A stretch of 64,000 bases of DNA from Allorhizobium sonneratiae (GTDB lineage: Bacteria > Pseudomonadota > Alphaproteobacteria > Rhizobiales > Rhizobiaceae), in contig NZ_JAMKOJ010000003.1 of the NCBI RefSeq assembly GCF_023700755.1, positions 62,001 to 126,000 of the forward strand. Reading direction: 5' to 3'. A program made the position numbers and the translations under genes. The notes below the pieces were generated by a model. That model worked only from the letters and a program-made list of their open reading frames with translations. It had not been told where the DNA came from and searched no databases. Each line of letters opens with the position of its first letter. The stretch's first letter is position 1. Below are positions 34,341 through 42,124 of the stretch, in pieces.

Positions 34341-35540
34341 ATGTTTTCATCGCTTCGCCGTTCTGTCCGGCGGGCTGTTGCCGCACGTCCGGATGAGGCC
34401 AAGGCAGCCCAGCCCCTGCGCGGCACGCTCGCCATGCTGCTGTCGGCTGCCGGTGGGCGGGGCATTGGCCGTGGTTATGGGGCGCTGTCGCGGGCGGGCT
34501 TCATGGACAATCCCATCGCCTATCGTGCCGTGCGGCTTTTATCCGAAACTGGTGCTGCCGTGCCGGTTCTCGCCTACGAGGGCGCGCGTGAGCTGACGGA
34601 CCATCCGGCGCTCGATCTTCTGGCGCGCCCGAATGGCCGCATGACGGGACCGGATTTTCTCGAAACGCTTTATGGCCATCTGCTTTTGTCCGGCAATGCC
34701 TATCTGGAGCCGCTCTGGCTTGGCGGACGGTTGATGGAGCTGCATCTGTTGCGGCCCGACCGGGTGAGTGTGGTGGCCGGGCCGGATGGCTGGCCGCAGG
34801 CCTTTGACTATCGCGCTGCCGGTGGGCTTCGCGTCATTCCCGCCGAGGGCGAGCCGCTGCCGCTGTTGCATATGCGGTTGTTTCACCCGCTCGATGACGA
34901 TCAGGGCTATGCGCCGCTTGCTGCCGCCGCCCAGGCGCTGGCGCTGCACAATGCCAGCGCCCGCTGGAACAAGGGGCTGCTCGACAATTCCGCCCGGCCC
35001 TCCGGGGCGCTGGTCTATCAGCCGAAAGAGGGCGGTAATCTTTCGCCTGACCAGTATGACCGGCTGAAACAGGAACTGGAACAGGGCTATGCCGGTCCCT
35101 TGCAGGCGGGCCGCCCGCTGCTGCTCGAGGGCGGGCTGGACTGGAAGGCGATGAGCCTCACGCCCCGCGACATGGATTTTGCCGAAGCGCGCAATGGTGC
35201 TGCCCGCGACATTGCGCTTTCGCTCGGCGTGCCGCCCATGCTGCTCGGCATTCCCGGCGACAATACCTATGCCAATTATCAGGAAGCCAACCGCGCCTTC
35301 TATCGCCTGACCGTGCTGCCGATGATCCGCCGGACGCTGGCAAGCCTGTCGCAATTCTTCTCCGATGCCTATGGCGAAACTCTCAACCTCGAACCCGATC
35401 TCGATCAGGTCGAGGGGCTCTCATCCGAACGCGATGCGCTGTGGACCCGGATCGGCAATGCCAGCTTCCTGAGTGACGACGAAAAACGCGAGGCCGTGGG
35501 CTATCAGCCGAGAGAGTATGAAGACAATACAGAGGTTTAG
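34341..35540 (+). CDS. Phage/GTA portal protein (HK97 family)
   Basis: 399-residue protein forming the dodecameric ring at the capsid vertex through which DNA enters. Family segments: NPIAYRAVRLLSETGAAVPV, LLLSGNAYLEPLW, HLLRPDRVSVVAGPDG and the C-terminal core SLGVPPMLLGIPGDNTYANYQEANRAFYR with LTVLPMIRRTLASLS. Start at 34341 with GAGGAG upstream; the open frame extends 26 codons upstream without support. It corresponds to GTA gp3. The long AT-rich spacer before it (34082-34340) may hold a second promoter. Confidence 0.93.
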   Translation: MFSSLRRSVRRAVAARPDEAKAAQPLRGTLAMLLSAAGGRGIGRGYGALSRAGFMDNPIAYRAVRLLSETGAAVPVLAYEGARELTDHPALDLLARPNGRMTGPDFLETLYGHLLLSGNAYLEPLWLGGRLMELHLLRPDRVSVVAGPDGWPQAFDYRAAGGLRVIPAEGEPLPLLHMRLFHPLDDDQGYAPLAAAAQALALHNASARWNKGLLDNSARPSGALVYQPKEGGNLSPDQYDRLKQELEQGYAGPLQAGRPLLLEGGLDWKAMSLTPRDMDFAEARNGAARDIALSLGVPPMLLGIPGDNTYANYQEANRAFYRLTVLPMIRRTLASLSQFFSDAYGETLNLEPDLDQVEGLSSERDALWTRIGNASFLSDDEKREAVGYQPREYEDNTEV

Positions 35541-35552
35541 CGGATCGTCATC

Positions 35553-36821
35553 ATGTCGTTTTTCAAGAACCATGACGGAGGGCAAGCGCTGGGCGAATGG
35601 GCCGATGCGTCCGGCATCTGGTCCAATCTCGATGATGTGACGGTGCCGGGTGTGTATCACGGGGTCAGATGTCGCAACGCGCCGTTTGTCACGGCGCGCC
35701 CCTTGTCTGTCGAGGTCATTCAGGATGACAGAAACGGGCCACAAACGATTCAAAAACTTGGCTTTTGTGGTGGCGACAGGCTGTGGCACAGGCGAAAGCG
35801 CGGGCGTGGTTGGCAGCGCTGGCAGCCCGTCGCCACCTTTGCTACGCCCCGGCATTTCGGGGCGGGGATGGCTGGTGGCAGTGGTTATTCGGAATGTTCG
35901 GCGTCGCCGACCCTCTCATCGCCCTGCCGCCGTCTCCCCTGCGGGGTGAGAGATGGCGGCAGGCACCAGAGTGACGTTGAAAATGATGAATCATTTTATC
36001 AAACGGAAGCGCTAAGCCTCTGGCTGAACAGCGATTATCCGCTGTTGCTCGATGGCTGGTACCGGCTGGACACGCCGCTCGTGGTCGATCTGGCCGGGCG
36101 TCCGGGTCTCAGTCTCTCAGGGTTCGGTGCCGGGCGCAGCGGCTTTCTGCTTGCGGGCAATGCGGGGCTGACGATCCGTGGCGGGCGGGATGGCGCTTCT
36201 GATGTCATGCTTGAGCATATCGGTTTTGCCACGGACAACCGCCATCGCGGGCCGGAGGCGGCCTGTCTTTCCCTGCACGGCCTCGGCACGGCGCTTCTGC
36301 GGGATGTGACCGGCAGCGGCGGGCGTTTCGCCTATGCGGGCGATTTCATCCGCGCTTCGAATGCTGGCGGGCATCTGCGCTTCGAGGCCTGCCGGGCGGC
36401 GCATTTTGCCCGTGGTTTCGTCGTCGAAACCATGCGGGGCGGCGTTCCGCTGGAGGTGGCGGAAGGCTGCCATTTTCGCGATTGCGCGGCGCTGGCCGTC
36501 GATTGCGGTTTTGCCGTCTCGGGGGATGGCGGGGTCACGCTAGAGACTTGTCAGACGACGTTTCGCAAGACGGGGCTTCTGGCTTTTGAGGCCGGCGAGG
36601 TGCAGGCTTTGCGCAATCGGTTCACCGCTCATGGCGAGCAGGATTTCTGCCGGGCGATAGCGCTGGAAGGCAAGGCGGAGACCGCCGCGACGGTTTTCAG
36701 CGACAATATCATCCGGCTCGATGGCGGCCTCGGCGACAGCCGTATCGCCATCGATCTGCCGCCGCATTTTGCCGGAATCGTCCGGGGCAACCGGCAAAGC
36801 GGCGAAACGCTTTACCACTGA
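35553..36821 (+). CDS. Chimeric tail-fibre-like protein: pyocin-knob plus beta-helix
   Basis: 422-residue protein in an unusual place, between portal and prohead protease. Residues about 20-93 (SGIWSNLDDVTVPGVYHGV, NAPFVTARPLSVEVIQDD, QTIQKLGF, DRLWHRRKRGRGWQRWQPV) look like a pyocin-knob module of phage tail fibres. Residues about 95-150 are Cys/Ser/Gly-rich, have unlikely composition and coincide with a palindromic repeat at 35924-35962. Residues 150-422 form a right-handed beta-helix of the pectate-lyase type (DVMLEHIGF, LRFEACRAAHFARGFVVE, VTLETCQTTFRKTGLLAFE, RNRFTAHGEQDFCRAIAL). Receptor or surface binding is inferred. A frameshift in the middle region cannot be excluded. Confidence 0.65.
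   Translation: MSFFKNHDGGQALGEWADASGIWSNLDDVTVPGVYHGVRCRNAPFVTARPLSVEVIQDDRNGPQTIQKLGFCGGDRLWHRRKRGRGWQRWQPVATFATPRHFGAGMAGGSGYSECSASPTLSSPCRRLPCGVRDGGRHQSDVENDESFYQTEALSLWLNSDYPLLLDGWYRLDTPLVVDLAGRPGLSLSGFGAGRSGFLLAGNAGLTIRGGRDGASDVMLEHIGFATDNRHRGPEAACLSLHGLGTALLRDVTGSGGRFAYAGDFIRASNAGGHLRFEACRAAHFARGFVVETMRGGVPLEVAEGCHFRDCAALAVDCGFAVSGDGGVTLETCQTTFRKTGLLAFEAGEVQALRNRFTAHGEQDFCRAIALEGKAETAATVFSDNIIRLDGGLGDSRIAIDLPPHFAGIVRGNRQSGETLYH
35924..35962. repeat. Palindromic repeat inside a coding frame
   Basis: CTGCCGCC (35924-35931) pairs with GGCGGCAG (35955-35962), with an inner CCCC-TGC-GGGG hairpin. It resembles the CTGCCG...CCCC intergenic repeats of Rhizobiaceae, but here it lies in frame within the chimeric fibre gene. 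Confidence 0.65.
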
Positions 36822-36847
36822 ACTATCAACAGCATCAGGAGAGTTTC

Positions 36848-37423
36848 ATGCACGTTCAACGCGGGCCGGGGCGGCTCGTGCGCAAATTCGCCGATCTGGC
36901 GATTACGGGGCTGGAGGGGGACGGCACGTTTTCCGGCTATGCCAGCGTTTTCGGCGAGGTCGATCTGAGCCGTGACATCATCGAGCCGGGGGCCTTTCGC
37001 CAGTCGCTGAAAAGCCGGGGGGTGGCCGGGATCCGCATGCTTTACCAGCATGATCCGGCCCAGCCGATCGGCACCTGGATCACGCTGAAAGAGGATGCCC
37101 GCGGCCTTTATGTCGTCGGGCGGCTGACGGCGGGCGTGGCGCGGGCCGAGGAGGTGCGCGCCCTGATGAAAAGCGGTGCGCTCGACGGGCTGTCCATCGG
37201 CTTTCAGACCGTCAAGGCGCGGCAGGATGGCAAGACCGGCATCCGCCACATTCTCCAGGCCGATCTCTGGGAGATCTCGGTCGTCACTTTTCCCATGGCC
37301 CCTTCGGCCCGGGTTTCCTCCGTCAAGGCCCAGCGGCTGACCAGCCGCGATGCCGAGCTGATCCGGTCCATGCGCCGGGCGGCCCGGATGATGACATTCA
37401 ACCGTGCACAACAAGGACAATGA
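36848..37423 (+). CDS. HK97-family prohead protease
   Basis: 191-residue serine peptidase that trims the capsid protein during head maturation. Expected features: GTFSGYASVFGEVDLSRDII at the start of the domain, the catalytic His in RMLYQHDPAQPIG (residue 68), and the catalytic Ser in SGALDGLSIGFQ, followed by LWEISVVTFPMAPSARV. It corresponds to GTA gp4 and its stop overlaps the region of the capsid start, the usual coupling of these two genes. Confidence 0.94.
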   Translation: MHVQRGPGRLVRKFADLAITGLEGDGTFSGYASVFGEVDLSRDIIEPGAFRQSLKSRGVAGIRMLYQHDPAQPIGTWITLKEDARGLYVVGRLTAGVARAEEVRALMKSGALDGLSIGFQTVKARQDGKTGIRHILQADLWEISVVTFPMAPSARVSSVKAQRLTSRDAELIRSMRRAARMMTFNRAQQGQ

Positions 37424-37425
37424 TC

Positions 37426-38679
37426 ATGCAGAACAAGGACATTCCCGCTCCGGAAATCAAGGCCATTCCCGATACGATGGGGGCGGCCTTCGACGGCTTC
37501 ATGGAGGCCTTCGAGGCGTTCAAACAGGCCAATGACCAGCGCCTCGACGAGATCGAGCACAAGCTGACCTCCGATGTCATCACCCGCGACAAGGTGGAGC
37601 GGATCAACAAGGCGATCGACGAACAGGCGCGGGTGATCGACCAGCTGGCGCTGAAGAAACTGCGCCCCGCGCTCGGACGCGGCGGAGCGATGAAGGGTCT
37701 TGACGCCGCCGAGCGCAAGGCCGCCTTCGATGCCTATATCCGTCGTGGCGATGAAACCGGTCTGCGCGAGCTGCAGGCCAAGAGCATGGATGAGACCACC
37801 TCTGCCGATGGCGGTTATCTGGTGCCGGATGAGACCGATACGGCAATCGGCACGCTTTTGTCGGCGATTTCGCCGATCAGGAGCCTTGCCACCGTGCGTC
37901 AGGTGTCTGGCGCGGTGCTGAAAAAGCCTTTCGCACCGGCGAGCATGAGTGCGGGCTGGGTGGCGGAAAACGGGGCGCGCAGCCAGACCGATGCCCCGGC
38001 ACTGGTCGAGCTGTCCTTCCCGACCATGGAGCTTTACGCCATGCCCGCCGCCACCCAGTCGCTGCTCGACGATGCGGCGGTCGATGTTGAAAGCTGGATT
38101 GCCAGCGAGGTCGATACTGCCTTTGCCGAGCAGGAGGGGGCAGCCTTCGTCAAGGGCGACGGCACCAACAAGCCGAAGGGCTTTCTCGCCTATGACACCG
38201 TGGCCGATAGTAGCTGGGCCTGGGGCAGTCTCGGCTATGTCGCGACAGGTGCGGCAGGCGCTTTTGCCACCAGCGGCCCTTCCGATACGCTGATCGAAAC
38301 CGTCTATGCGCTGAAGGCCGGGCATCGCCAGAACGGCACCTTCGTCATGAACCGCAAGACGCAGAGCGAAATCCGCAAATTCAAGGACACCAACGGCAAT
38401 TATCTCTGGATGCCCCCGGCAGGCCCCGGCCTGACGGCCACGCTGATGGGCTTTGCCATCGCCGAGGCCGAAGACATGCCGGATATCGCCGCCGATTCGC
38501 TCTCGATTGCCTTTGGCGATTTCCGCGCCGGCTATCTGGTGGTCGACCGCATGGGGGTCAAGGTGTTGCGCGATCCCTATTCGGCCAAGCCCTATGTGCT
38601 GTTTTACACCACCAAGCGCGTCGGCGGCGGGGTGCAGAATTTCGAGGCGATCAAGCTGATCAAGTTTGCTGCGAGCTGA
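37426..38679 (+). CDS. Major capsid protein (HK97 fold)
   Basis: 417 residues. Residues 1 to about 110 form a helical scaffolding-like delta domain (FDGFMEAFEAFKQANDQRLDEIEHKL), probably removed by the protease just upstream. The HK97 core begins near DETTSADGGYLVPDE and includes VKGDGTNKPKGFLAYDT, FVMNRKTQSEIRKFKDTNG and FGDFRAGYLVVDRMGVKVLRDPY. Corresponds to GTA gp5. ATG 37426 is preferred over ATG 37420 because AAGGA sits eight bases upstream. An intrinsic terminator follows directly. Confidence 0.96.
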   Translation: MQNKDIPAPEIKAIPDTMGAAFDGFMEAFEAFKQANDQRLDEIEHKLTSDVITRDKVERINKAIDEQARVIDQLALKKLRPALGRGGAMKGLDAAERKAAFDAYIRRGDETGLRELQAKSMDETTSADGGYLVPDETDTAIGTLLSAISPIRSLATVRQVSGAVLKKPFAPASMSAGWVAENGARSQTDAPALVELSFPTMELYAMPAATQSLLDDAAVDVESWIASEVDTAFAEQEGAAFVKGDGTNKPKGFLAYDTVADSSWAWGSLGYVATGAAGAFATSGPSDTLIETVYALKAGHRQNGTFVMNRKTQSEIRKFKDTNGNYLWMPPAGPGLTATLMGFAIAEAEDMPDIAADSLSIAFGDFRAGYLVVDRMGVKVLRDPYSAKPYVLFYTTKRVGGGVQNFEAIKLIKFAAS

Positions 38680-38692
38680 TCAGGAATAAACG

Positions 38693-38720
38693 GACGCCCG
38701 GAGCCTTTCGGGCGTCTTTT
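38693..38720 (+). terminator. Intrinsic terminator between capsid and connector genes
   Basis: GACGCCCG and CGGGCGTC are perfect eight-base arms around an eight-base loop, followed by TTTT. It begins 14 bases after the capsid stop codon and 19 before the next start codon. Confidence 0.8.
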
Positions 38721-38738
38721 CATGTCCGGGAGAAAACC

Positions 38739-39308
38739 ATGACCTATGCCGAGCTGGCAGCGCCCGCTGCCGAGCCGATGACGCTGGCCGAGATCAAGGC
38801 GCAGCTGAAAATCGACACCACCGACGAAGACGATTTTTTAAGCGGTCTGATCCTTGCGGCTCGCACCTTTCTGGAGGCCGAAACCGGCCTTTGCCTGATC
38901 ACCCGGTCGCTGCGGCTTTATCTCGACGACTGGCCGTCGGGGGCTGTGGTGGGGCTCACCCGCTTTCCGGTGCAGGCGGTGACGGCGCTGACCGTCTATG
39001 ATGAAGACGGCAATGAGTCGAGCATCTCGCTCGATGGGCATATGCTGGATGGGCAGGCGCGGCCTGCACGGCTCTGGCTGAAGAGCCGGCCCGAGCCGGG
39101 TCGGCCGCTGAACGGCATCGAGATCGATTTCACCGCAGGCTTCGGCGATGCGGCGACCGATGTGCCCGATACGCTGCGGCGGGCGCTCGCCCTGCATGTG
39201 GCGGCAATGTACGCCTATCGCGGCGTGGTGCGTCCCGATGAGCAACCTGCCGTATTGCCCGATGGCTATGAGCGGCTGATTGCGCCTTACTGCCAAAGGA
39301 GGCTCTGA
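38739..39308 (+). CDS. Head-tail connector protein (gp6-like, phiE125 gp8 family)
   Basis: 189-residue head-completion protein. MTLAEIKAQLKIDTTDEDDFLSGLI followed by AARTFLEAETGLCLITRSL is the hallmark of the phage gp6-like/phiE125 gp8 family, and VPDTLRRALALHVAAMYAYRG is the conserved C-terminal helix. It forms a ring below the portal in related particles. Its stop overlaps the start of the next gene (TGATG). Confidence 0.92.
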   Translation: MTYAELAAPAAEPMTLAEIKAQLKIDTTDEDDFLSGLILAARTFLEAETGLCLITRSLRLYLDDWPSGAVVGLTRFPVQAVTALTVYDEDGNESSISLDGHMLDGQARPARLWLKSRPEPGRPLNGIEIDFTAGFGDAATDVPDTLRRALALHVAAMYAYRGVVRPDEQPAVLPDGYERLIAPYCQRRL

Positions 39309-39646
39309 TGGCGCTGTTTTCCGAACCCGATCCGGGGGCGATGACGGCGCGGCTTCAACTGCAAAAGCCGGTCGAGACGGCGGATGGCGAGGGCGGTGTC
39401 ACCCGCAGCTGGGAAACGCTGACAACCGTCTGGGGCCGGGTCACGCCGCTCACCACCCGTTATGACGCAGAAGGCGAGACGGAGATCGCCTATGTCTCGC
39501 AGGCCGTGACGATCCGTTACCGTGAGGATGTTGCCCGTGGCCAGCGCTTGCTGCTTGGCGCGCGCAGCCTGACCGTGCGGGCGCTCTCCGATCCGGACGG
39601 GCGCAGGCGGTTTCTTGTGCTCGACTGCGAGGAGGCGATGCCATGA
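39308..39646 (+). CDS. Head-tail adaptor protein (gp7-like)
   Basis: 112-residue protein of the SPP1 gp16-type head-tail joining family: MTARLQLQKPVETADGEGGV at the start, TVWGRVTPLT in the middle and YREDVARGQRLLLGARSLTV at the end. It corresponds to GTA gp7, which joins head and tail. Overlaps both neighbouring genes. Confidence 0.88.
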   Translation: MALFSEPDPGAMTARLQLQKPVETADGEGGVTRSWETLTTVWGRVTPLTTRYDAEGETEIAYVSQAVTIRYREDVARGQRLLLGARSLTVRALSDPDGRRRFLVLDCEEAMP

Positions 39647-39843
39647 AATTTGCCCTGACCAGTGCTGATCTTACCGATGCCCTGAAACGGTTGGCTGAGG
39701 AGGCCGTCTCCCGACAGCAGGCAAAACGGCAGGAGGCGGCTCGCCTGCAAATGCCAGAGGCTGCGGCTTTGCCGCAGATGTTGCAGGGTGCGGCTCTGCC
39801 GCAGGCACGGCAAAAGTCCGACAGCAAGGAGCAGACAGCATGA
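39643..39843 (+). CDS. Small hypothetical protein in GTA cluster
   Basis: 66-residue protein, helical at the N-terminus (MKFALTSADLTDALKRLAEE) and Ala/Gln/Pro-rich afterwards. It overlaps the adaptor gene and the gp8-like gene by four bases each (ATGA), so it is translated with them and probably real. Two DNA hairpins (39761-39777 and 39789-39804, both built on TGCGGC...GCCGCA) encode the repeated AALPQ segments. No family recognised. Confidence 0.6.
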   Translation: MKFALTSADLTDALKRLAEEAVSRQQAKRQEAARLQMPEAAALPQMLQGAALPQARQKSDSKEQTA

Positions 39844-40247
39844 GCGACAGCCCCGTCAATGCTCTCCTGGCCGCCATGGTGTCGGTCCTTCTCGCCGAGC
39901 CTTCGATCACGGCGCTTATTGGTGCCGACGGGTTCAGGGACCGGCGGCTGATGCGTGCCGCCGAACCTTATCTGATGTTCGGCGAGGTGACGGTGAACGA
40001 TCTCTCCACCGATGGCGACGGGCTGATCGAATGTCTGGTCAGCATTCAGGCCTGGTCGTCGCTGTCGCGCCGTCAGGTGGAGATGCTCGCCGGGCAGGTC
40101 AGAACCGTCTTGAGCGATGCGGCCCTGACCCTGACCGGTGCCGTGCTGATATCGCTCCTGCCTGTGAAAACGGTCAGCCGCCGGGAGGCAAAGACGCAGC
40201 TTTATGTCGGTGAAGTCCAGATGCGGGCCGTCGTTACGCCTGCATGA
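39840..40247 (+). CDS. Tail terminator-like protein (gp8, DUF3168)
   Basis: 135 residues. MSDSPVNALLAAMVSVLLAE then ITALIGADGFRDRRLMRAAEPYLMFGEVTVND and IECLVSIQAWSSLSRRQVEMLAGQV match DUF3168, the gp8 position in GTAs, where the product caps the tail tube at the head side. A non-coding gap follows before the tail tube gene. Confidence 0.9.
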   Translation: MSDSPVNALLAAMVSVLLAEPSITALIGADGFRDRRLMRAAEPYLMFGEVTVNDLSTDGDGLIECLVSIQAWSSLSRRQVEMLAGQVRTVLSDAALTLTGAVLISLLPVKTVSRREAKTQLYVGEVQMRAVVTPA

Positions 40248-40515
40248 GCGTCTGCTGCGTGACGAATGAAAAGTGAACAAAGGGTGACAGCCAGGTTTCG
40301 GTATCGGGAATGAGGCTGGACTTGCCGCTTTCCTGGGATCTTACCCGTAGAAATTGCCCGATTTTCCACCTGCATCTGTCACCTCTCGTGCGCCGCATGG
40401 GCGGTGAGCCTTGGCGGTTTGCCGGCCTGCCGTTTCCGGCTTGAGGTGTGACCTCACGACAGGCCGGACGCCGCAGGGGCTCTTTTTCAATCGGAATTTG
40501 ACATAGGAGAGAACA
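40248..40515 (+). other. Structured non-coding gap before the tail tube gene
   Basis: 268 bases in an otherwise densely packed cluster. Near its end, 40422-40467 forms a hairpin: CCGGCCTG pairs with CAGGCCGG and an inner TGAGGT pairs with ACCTCA; 15 bases on comes TCTTTTTC. It could be a terminator or processing site before the highly needed tail tube gene. Confidence 0.5.
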
Positions 40516-40926
40516 ATGACAGTCCAAAGAGGGAAGGATCTGCTGCTGAAGATCGAAAGCGGCAGCGATTATGTCACAGTGGCGGGGTTGCGCTCGCGAA
40601 AATTGTCATTCAACGCCGAGACTGTGGATGTGACGGATGCCGAAAGCAGCGGGCGCTGGCGCGAATTGCTGTCCGAGGCGGGTACGTTAAAGGCTTCGCT
40701 GTCCGGTTCAGGTCTGTTCAAGGACCAGTCATCCGACGAACTGGTGCGGGCGGCGTTTTTTGCCGGTTCGCTCATCAGCTTTCAGGTGGTCATTCCCGAT
40801 TTCGGCACGATGACCGGCCTGTTTCAGGTGACGGCGCTCGACTATTCCGGCGATCATGACGGCGAACTGAAATTCGATATATCGCTCGAATCGGCAGGCG
40901 AAATCACCTTTGGAGCGGCGGCATGA
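40516..40926 (+). CDS. Major tail protein (TP901-1 family, gp9-like)
   Basis: 136-residue tail tube subunit. MTVQRGKDLLLKIESGSDYV, SFNAETVDVTDAESSGRWRELL and LSGSGLFKDQSSDELVRAAF are the family's strands, with FDISLESAGEITFGAA at the end. It corresponds to GTA gp9, the most abundant tail protein. Preceded by GGAGAG. It overlaps the next gene by four bases. Confidence 0.94.
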   Translation: MTVQRGKDLLLKIESGSDYVTVAGLRSRKLSFNAETVDVTDAESSGRWRELLSEAGTLKASLSGSGLFKDQSSDELVRAAFFAGSLISFQVVIPDFGTMTGLFQVTALDYSGDHDGELKFDISLESAGEITFGAAA

Positions 40927-41294
40927 GTGAAAGAAGCTTTCTACGCGCCAACCGCCATCGTGGCGAAGTCGAGGCAGTGATCGATGGCGAAAGGCGGATT
41001 CTGTGCCTGACGCTCGGTGCGCTGGCCGAGCTGGAAACCGCCTTTGCCGCCGATACGTTGAGCGAGCTTGCCACCCGCTTTTCCGCAGGCCGCCTGTCGA
41101 GCCGAGACCTTATCCGCATTCTGGCCGCTGGGCTTCGCGGCGGTGGTAACCGCGTCAGTGACGAGGATGTCGCCGATATGTGCATCGAGGGTGGCGTTGC
41201 CGCCGCCGTCGCCATCGTTCGCGAATTGCTGGTGATGACCTTTGGTGTTCCTGATGGGGGTGCAGCTGAAGGGGGCGAAACGCCAAACCCTTGA
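40923..41294 (+). CDS. GTA gp10-like tail chaperone
   Basis: 123 residues. NRHRGEVEAVIDGERRILCLTLGALAELETAF followed by ISRDLIRILAAGLRGGG-type sequence (here SSRDLIRILAAGLRGGGN) is typical of the GTA gp10 family (DUF3356), expected to guide tail assembly. Overlaps gp9 upstream and the small chaperone gene downstream. Confidence 0.9.
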   Translation: MSERSFLRANRHRGEVEAVIDGERRILCLTLGALAELETAFAADTLSELATRFSAGRLSSRDLIRILAAGLRGGGNRVSDEDVADMCIEGGVAAAVAIVRELLVMTFGVPDGGAAEGGETPNP

Positions 41295-41521
41295 GTGCCG
41301 CAAAAGGTTCGGCGCCGGCCGGGACCGTGCCGCCTCCCTTTCCCTGGGAGGCGGTCATGGAAACGGGTCTGGGCCTTTTGCGGCTATCCCCCAAGGTTTT
41401 CTGGCGGCTGACCCCGCGGGAATTCGCCGCCATGGCCGGGCTGAAGCGCACGACTTCCGCACCGCTTACCCGTGCCGATCTTCAGGCGCTGATGGCGCGT
41501 TATCCCGATGAAAGGACCTGA
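41291..41521 (+). CDS. Small tail assembly chaperone (gp10.1-like, DUF2376)
   Basis: 76 residues beginning with TTG, overlapping the previous stop codon. FPWEAVMETGLGLLRLSPKVFWRLTPREFAAMA is the DUF2376 (rcc01693) signature. Paired with gp10 it would act during tape-measure assembly; in many phages this pair is made by a frameshift, whereas here both have their own starts. Confidence 0.88.
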   Translation: MSAAKGSAPAGTVPPPFPWEAVMETGLGLLRLSPKVFWRLTPREFAAMAGLKRTTSAPLTRADLQALMARYPDERT

Positions 41522-41524
41522 CGC

Positions 41525-42118
41525 ATGGCCGATGACGAGAGCCTTTCCCTGTCACTCGATCTCGATACCTCAAGCGCCTCCAAGGCGTTGACCGATCTTG
41601 AAAGCCGCTCGAAAAACTTCGGCACGGCGCTGACATCGGCCCTGAAAAACGCCACGACCGGCGGTGAAAGCCTGGAGACGACGCTGAAATCGCTGGCCGG
41701 TTCGCTGGCCAATATCACGCTCTCTTCCGGTTTGAAGCCGCTGGAAAGCGCGCTTTCCTCGCTGGCGGGCAGCACGGTCTCCAGCCTGTCATCCGGCGTC
41801 AGCTCGCTGTTTGCCTTTGCCAAGGGCGGCGTGCCGGGCTCGATCACACCTTTTGCCAATGGCGGCGTCGTCTCCAGCCCCACCTATTTCGGCATGGGTG
41901 GCGGCTCGACCGGGCTGATGGGCGAGGCCGGCAGCGAGGCGATCCTGCCCTTGAAACGCGGTTCCGACGGTTCGCTCGGTGTTGCCATGCAGGGCGGCTC
42001 CGGCACCAGCATCAATTTCAATGTGCAGACGGCGGATGCGTCAAGCTTCCAGAAAAGCCAGTCGCAGCTTTCCGCCATGCTGGCGCGCACGGTCAAGCGC
42101 GGCCAGCGCAATCTGTGA
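41525..42118 (+). CDS. Short tape measure protein (gp11-like)
   Basis: 197 residues. An N-terminal helical stretch (SLDLDTSSASKALTDLESRS and SLETTLKSLAGSLANITLSS) precedes a glycine-rich part (FAFAKGGVPGSITPFANGGVVSSPTYFGMGGG) and GLMGEAGSEAILPLKRG, the C-terminal mark of tape measures. It is very short compared with ordinary siphophage tape measures (700 or more residues), in keeping with the short tails of GTA particles. Confidence 0.9.
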   Translation: MADDESLSLSLDLDTSSASKALTDLESRSKNFGTALTSALKNATTGGESLETTLKSLAGSLANITLSSGLKPLESALSSLAGSTVSSLSSGVSSLFAFAKGGVPGSITPFANGGVVSSPTYFGMGGGSTGLMGEAGSEAILPLKRGSDGSLGVAMQGGSGTSINFNVQTADASSFQKSQSQLSAMLARTVKRGQRNL

Positions 42119-42124
42119 GGTCCC

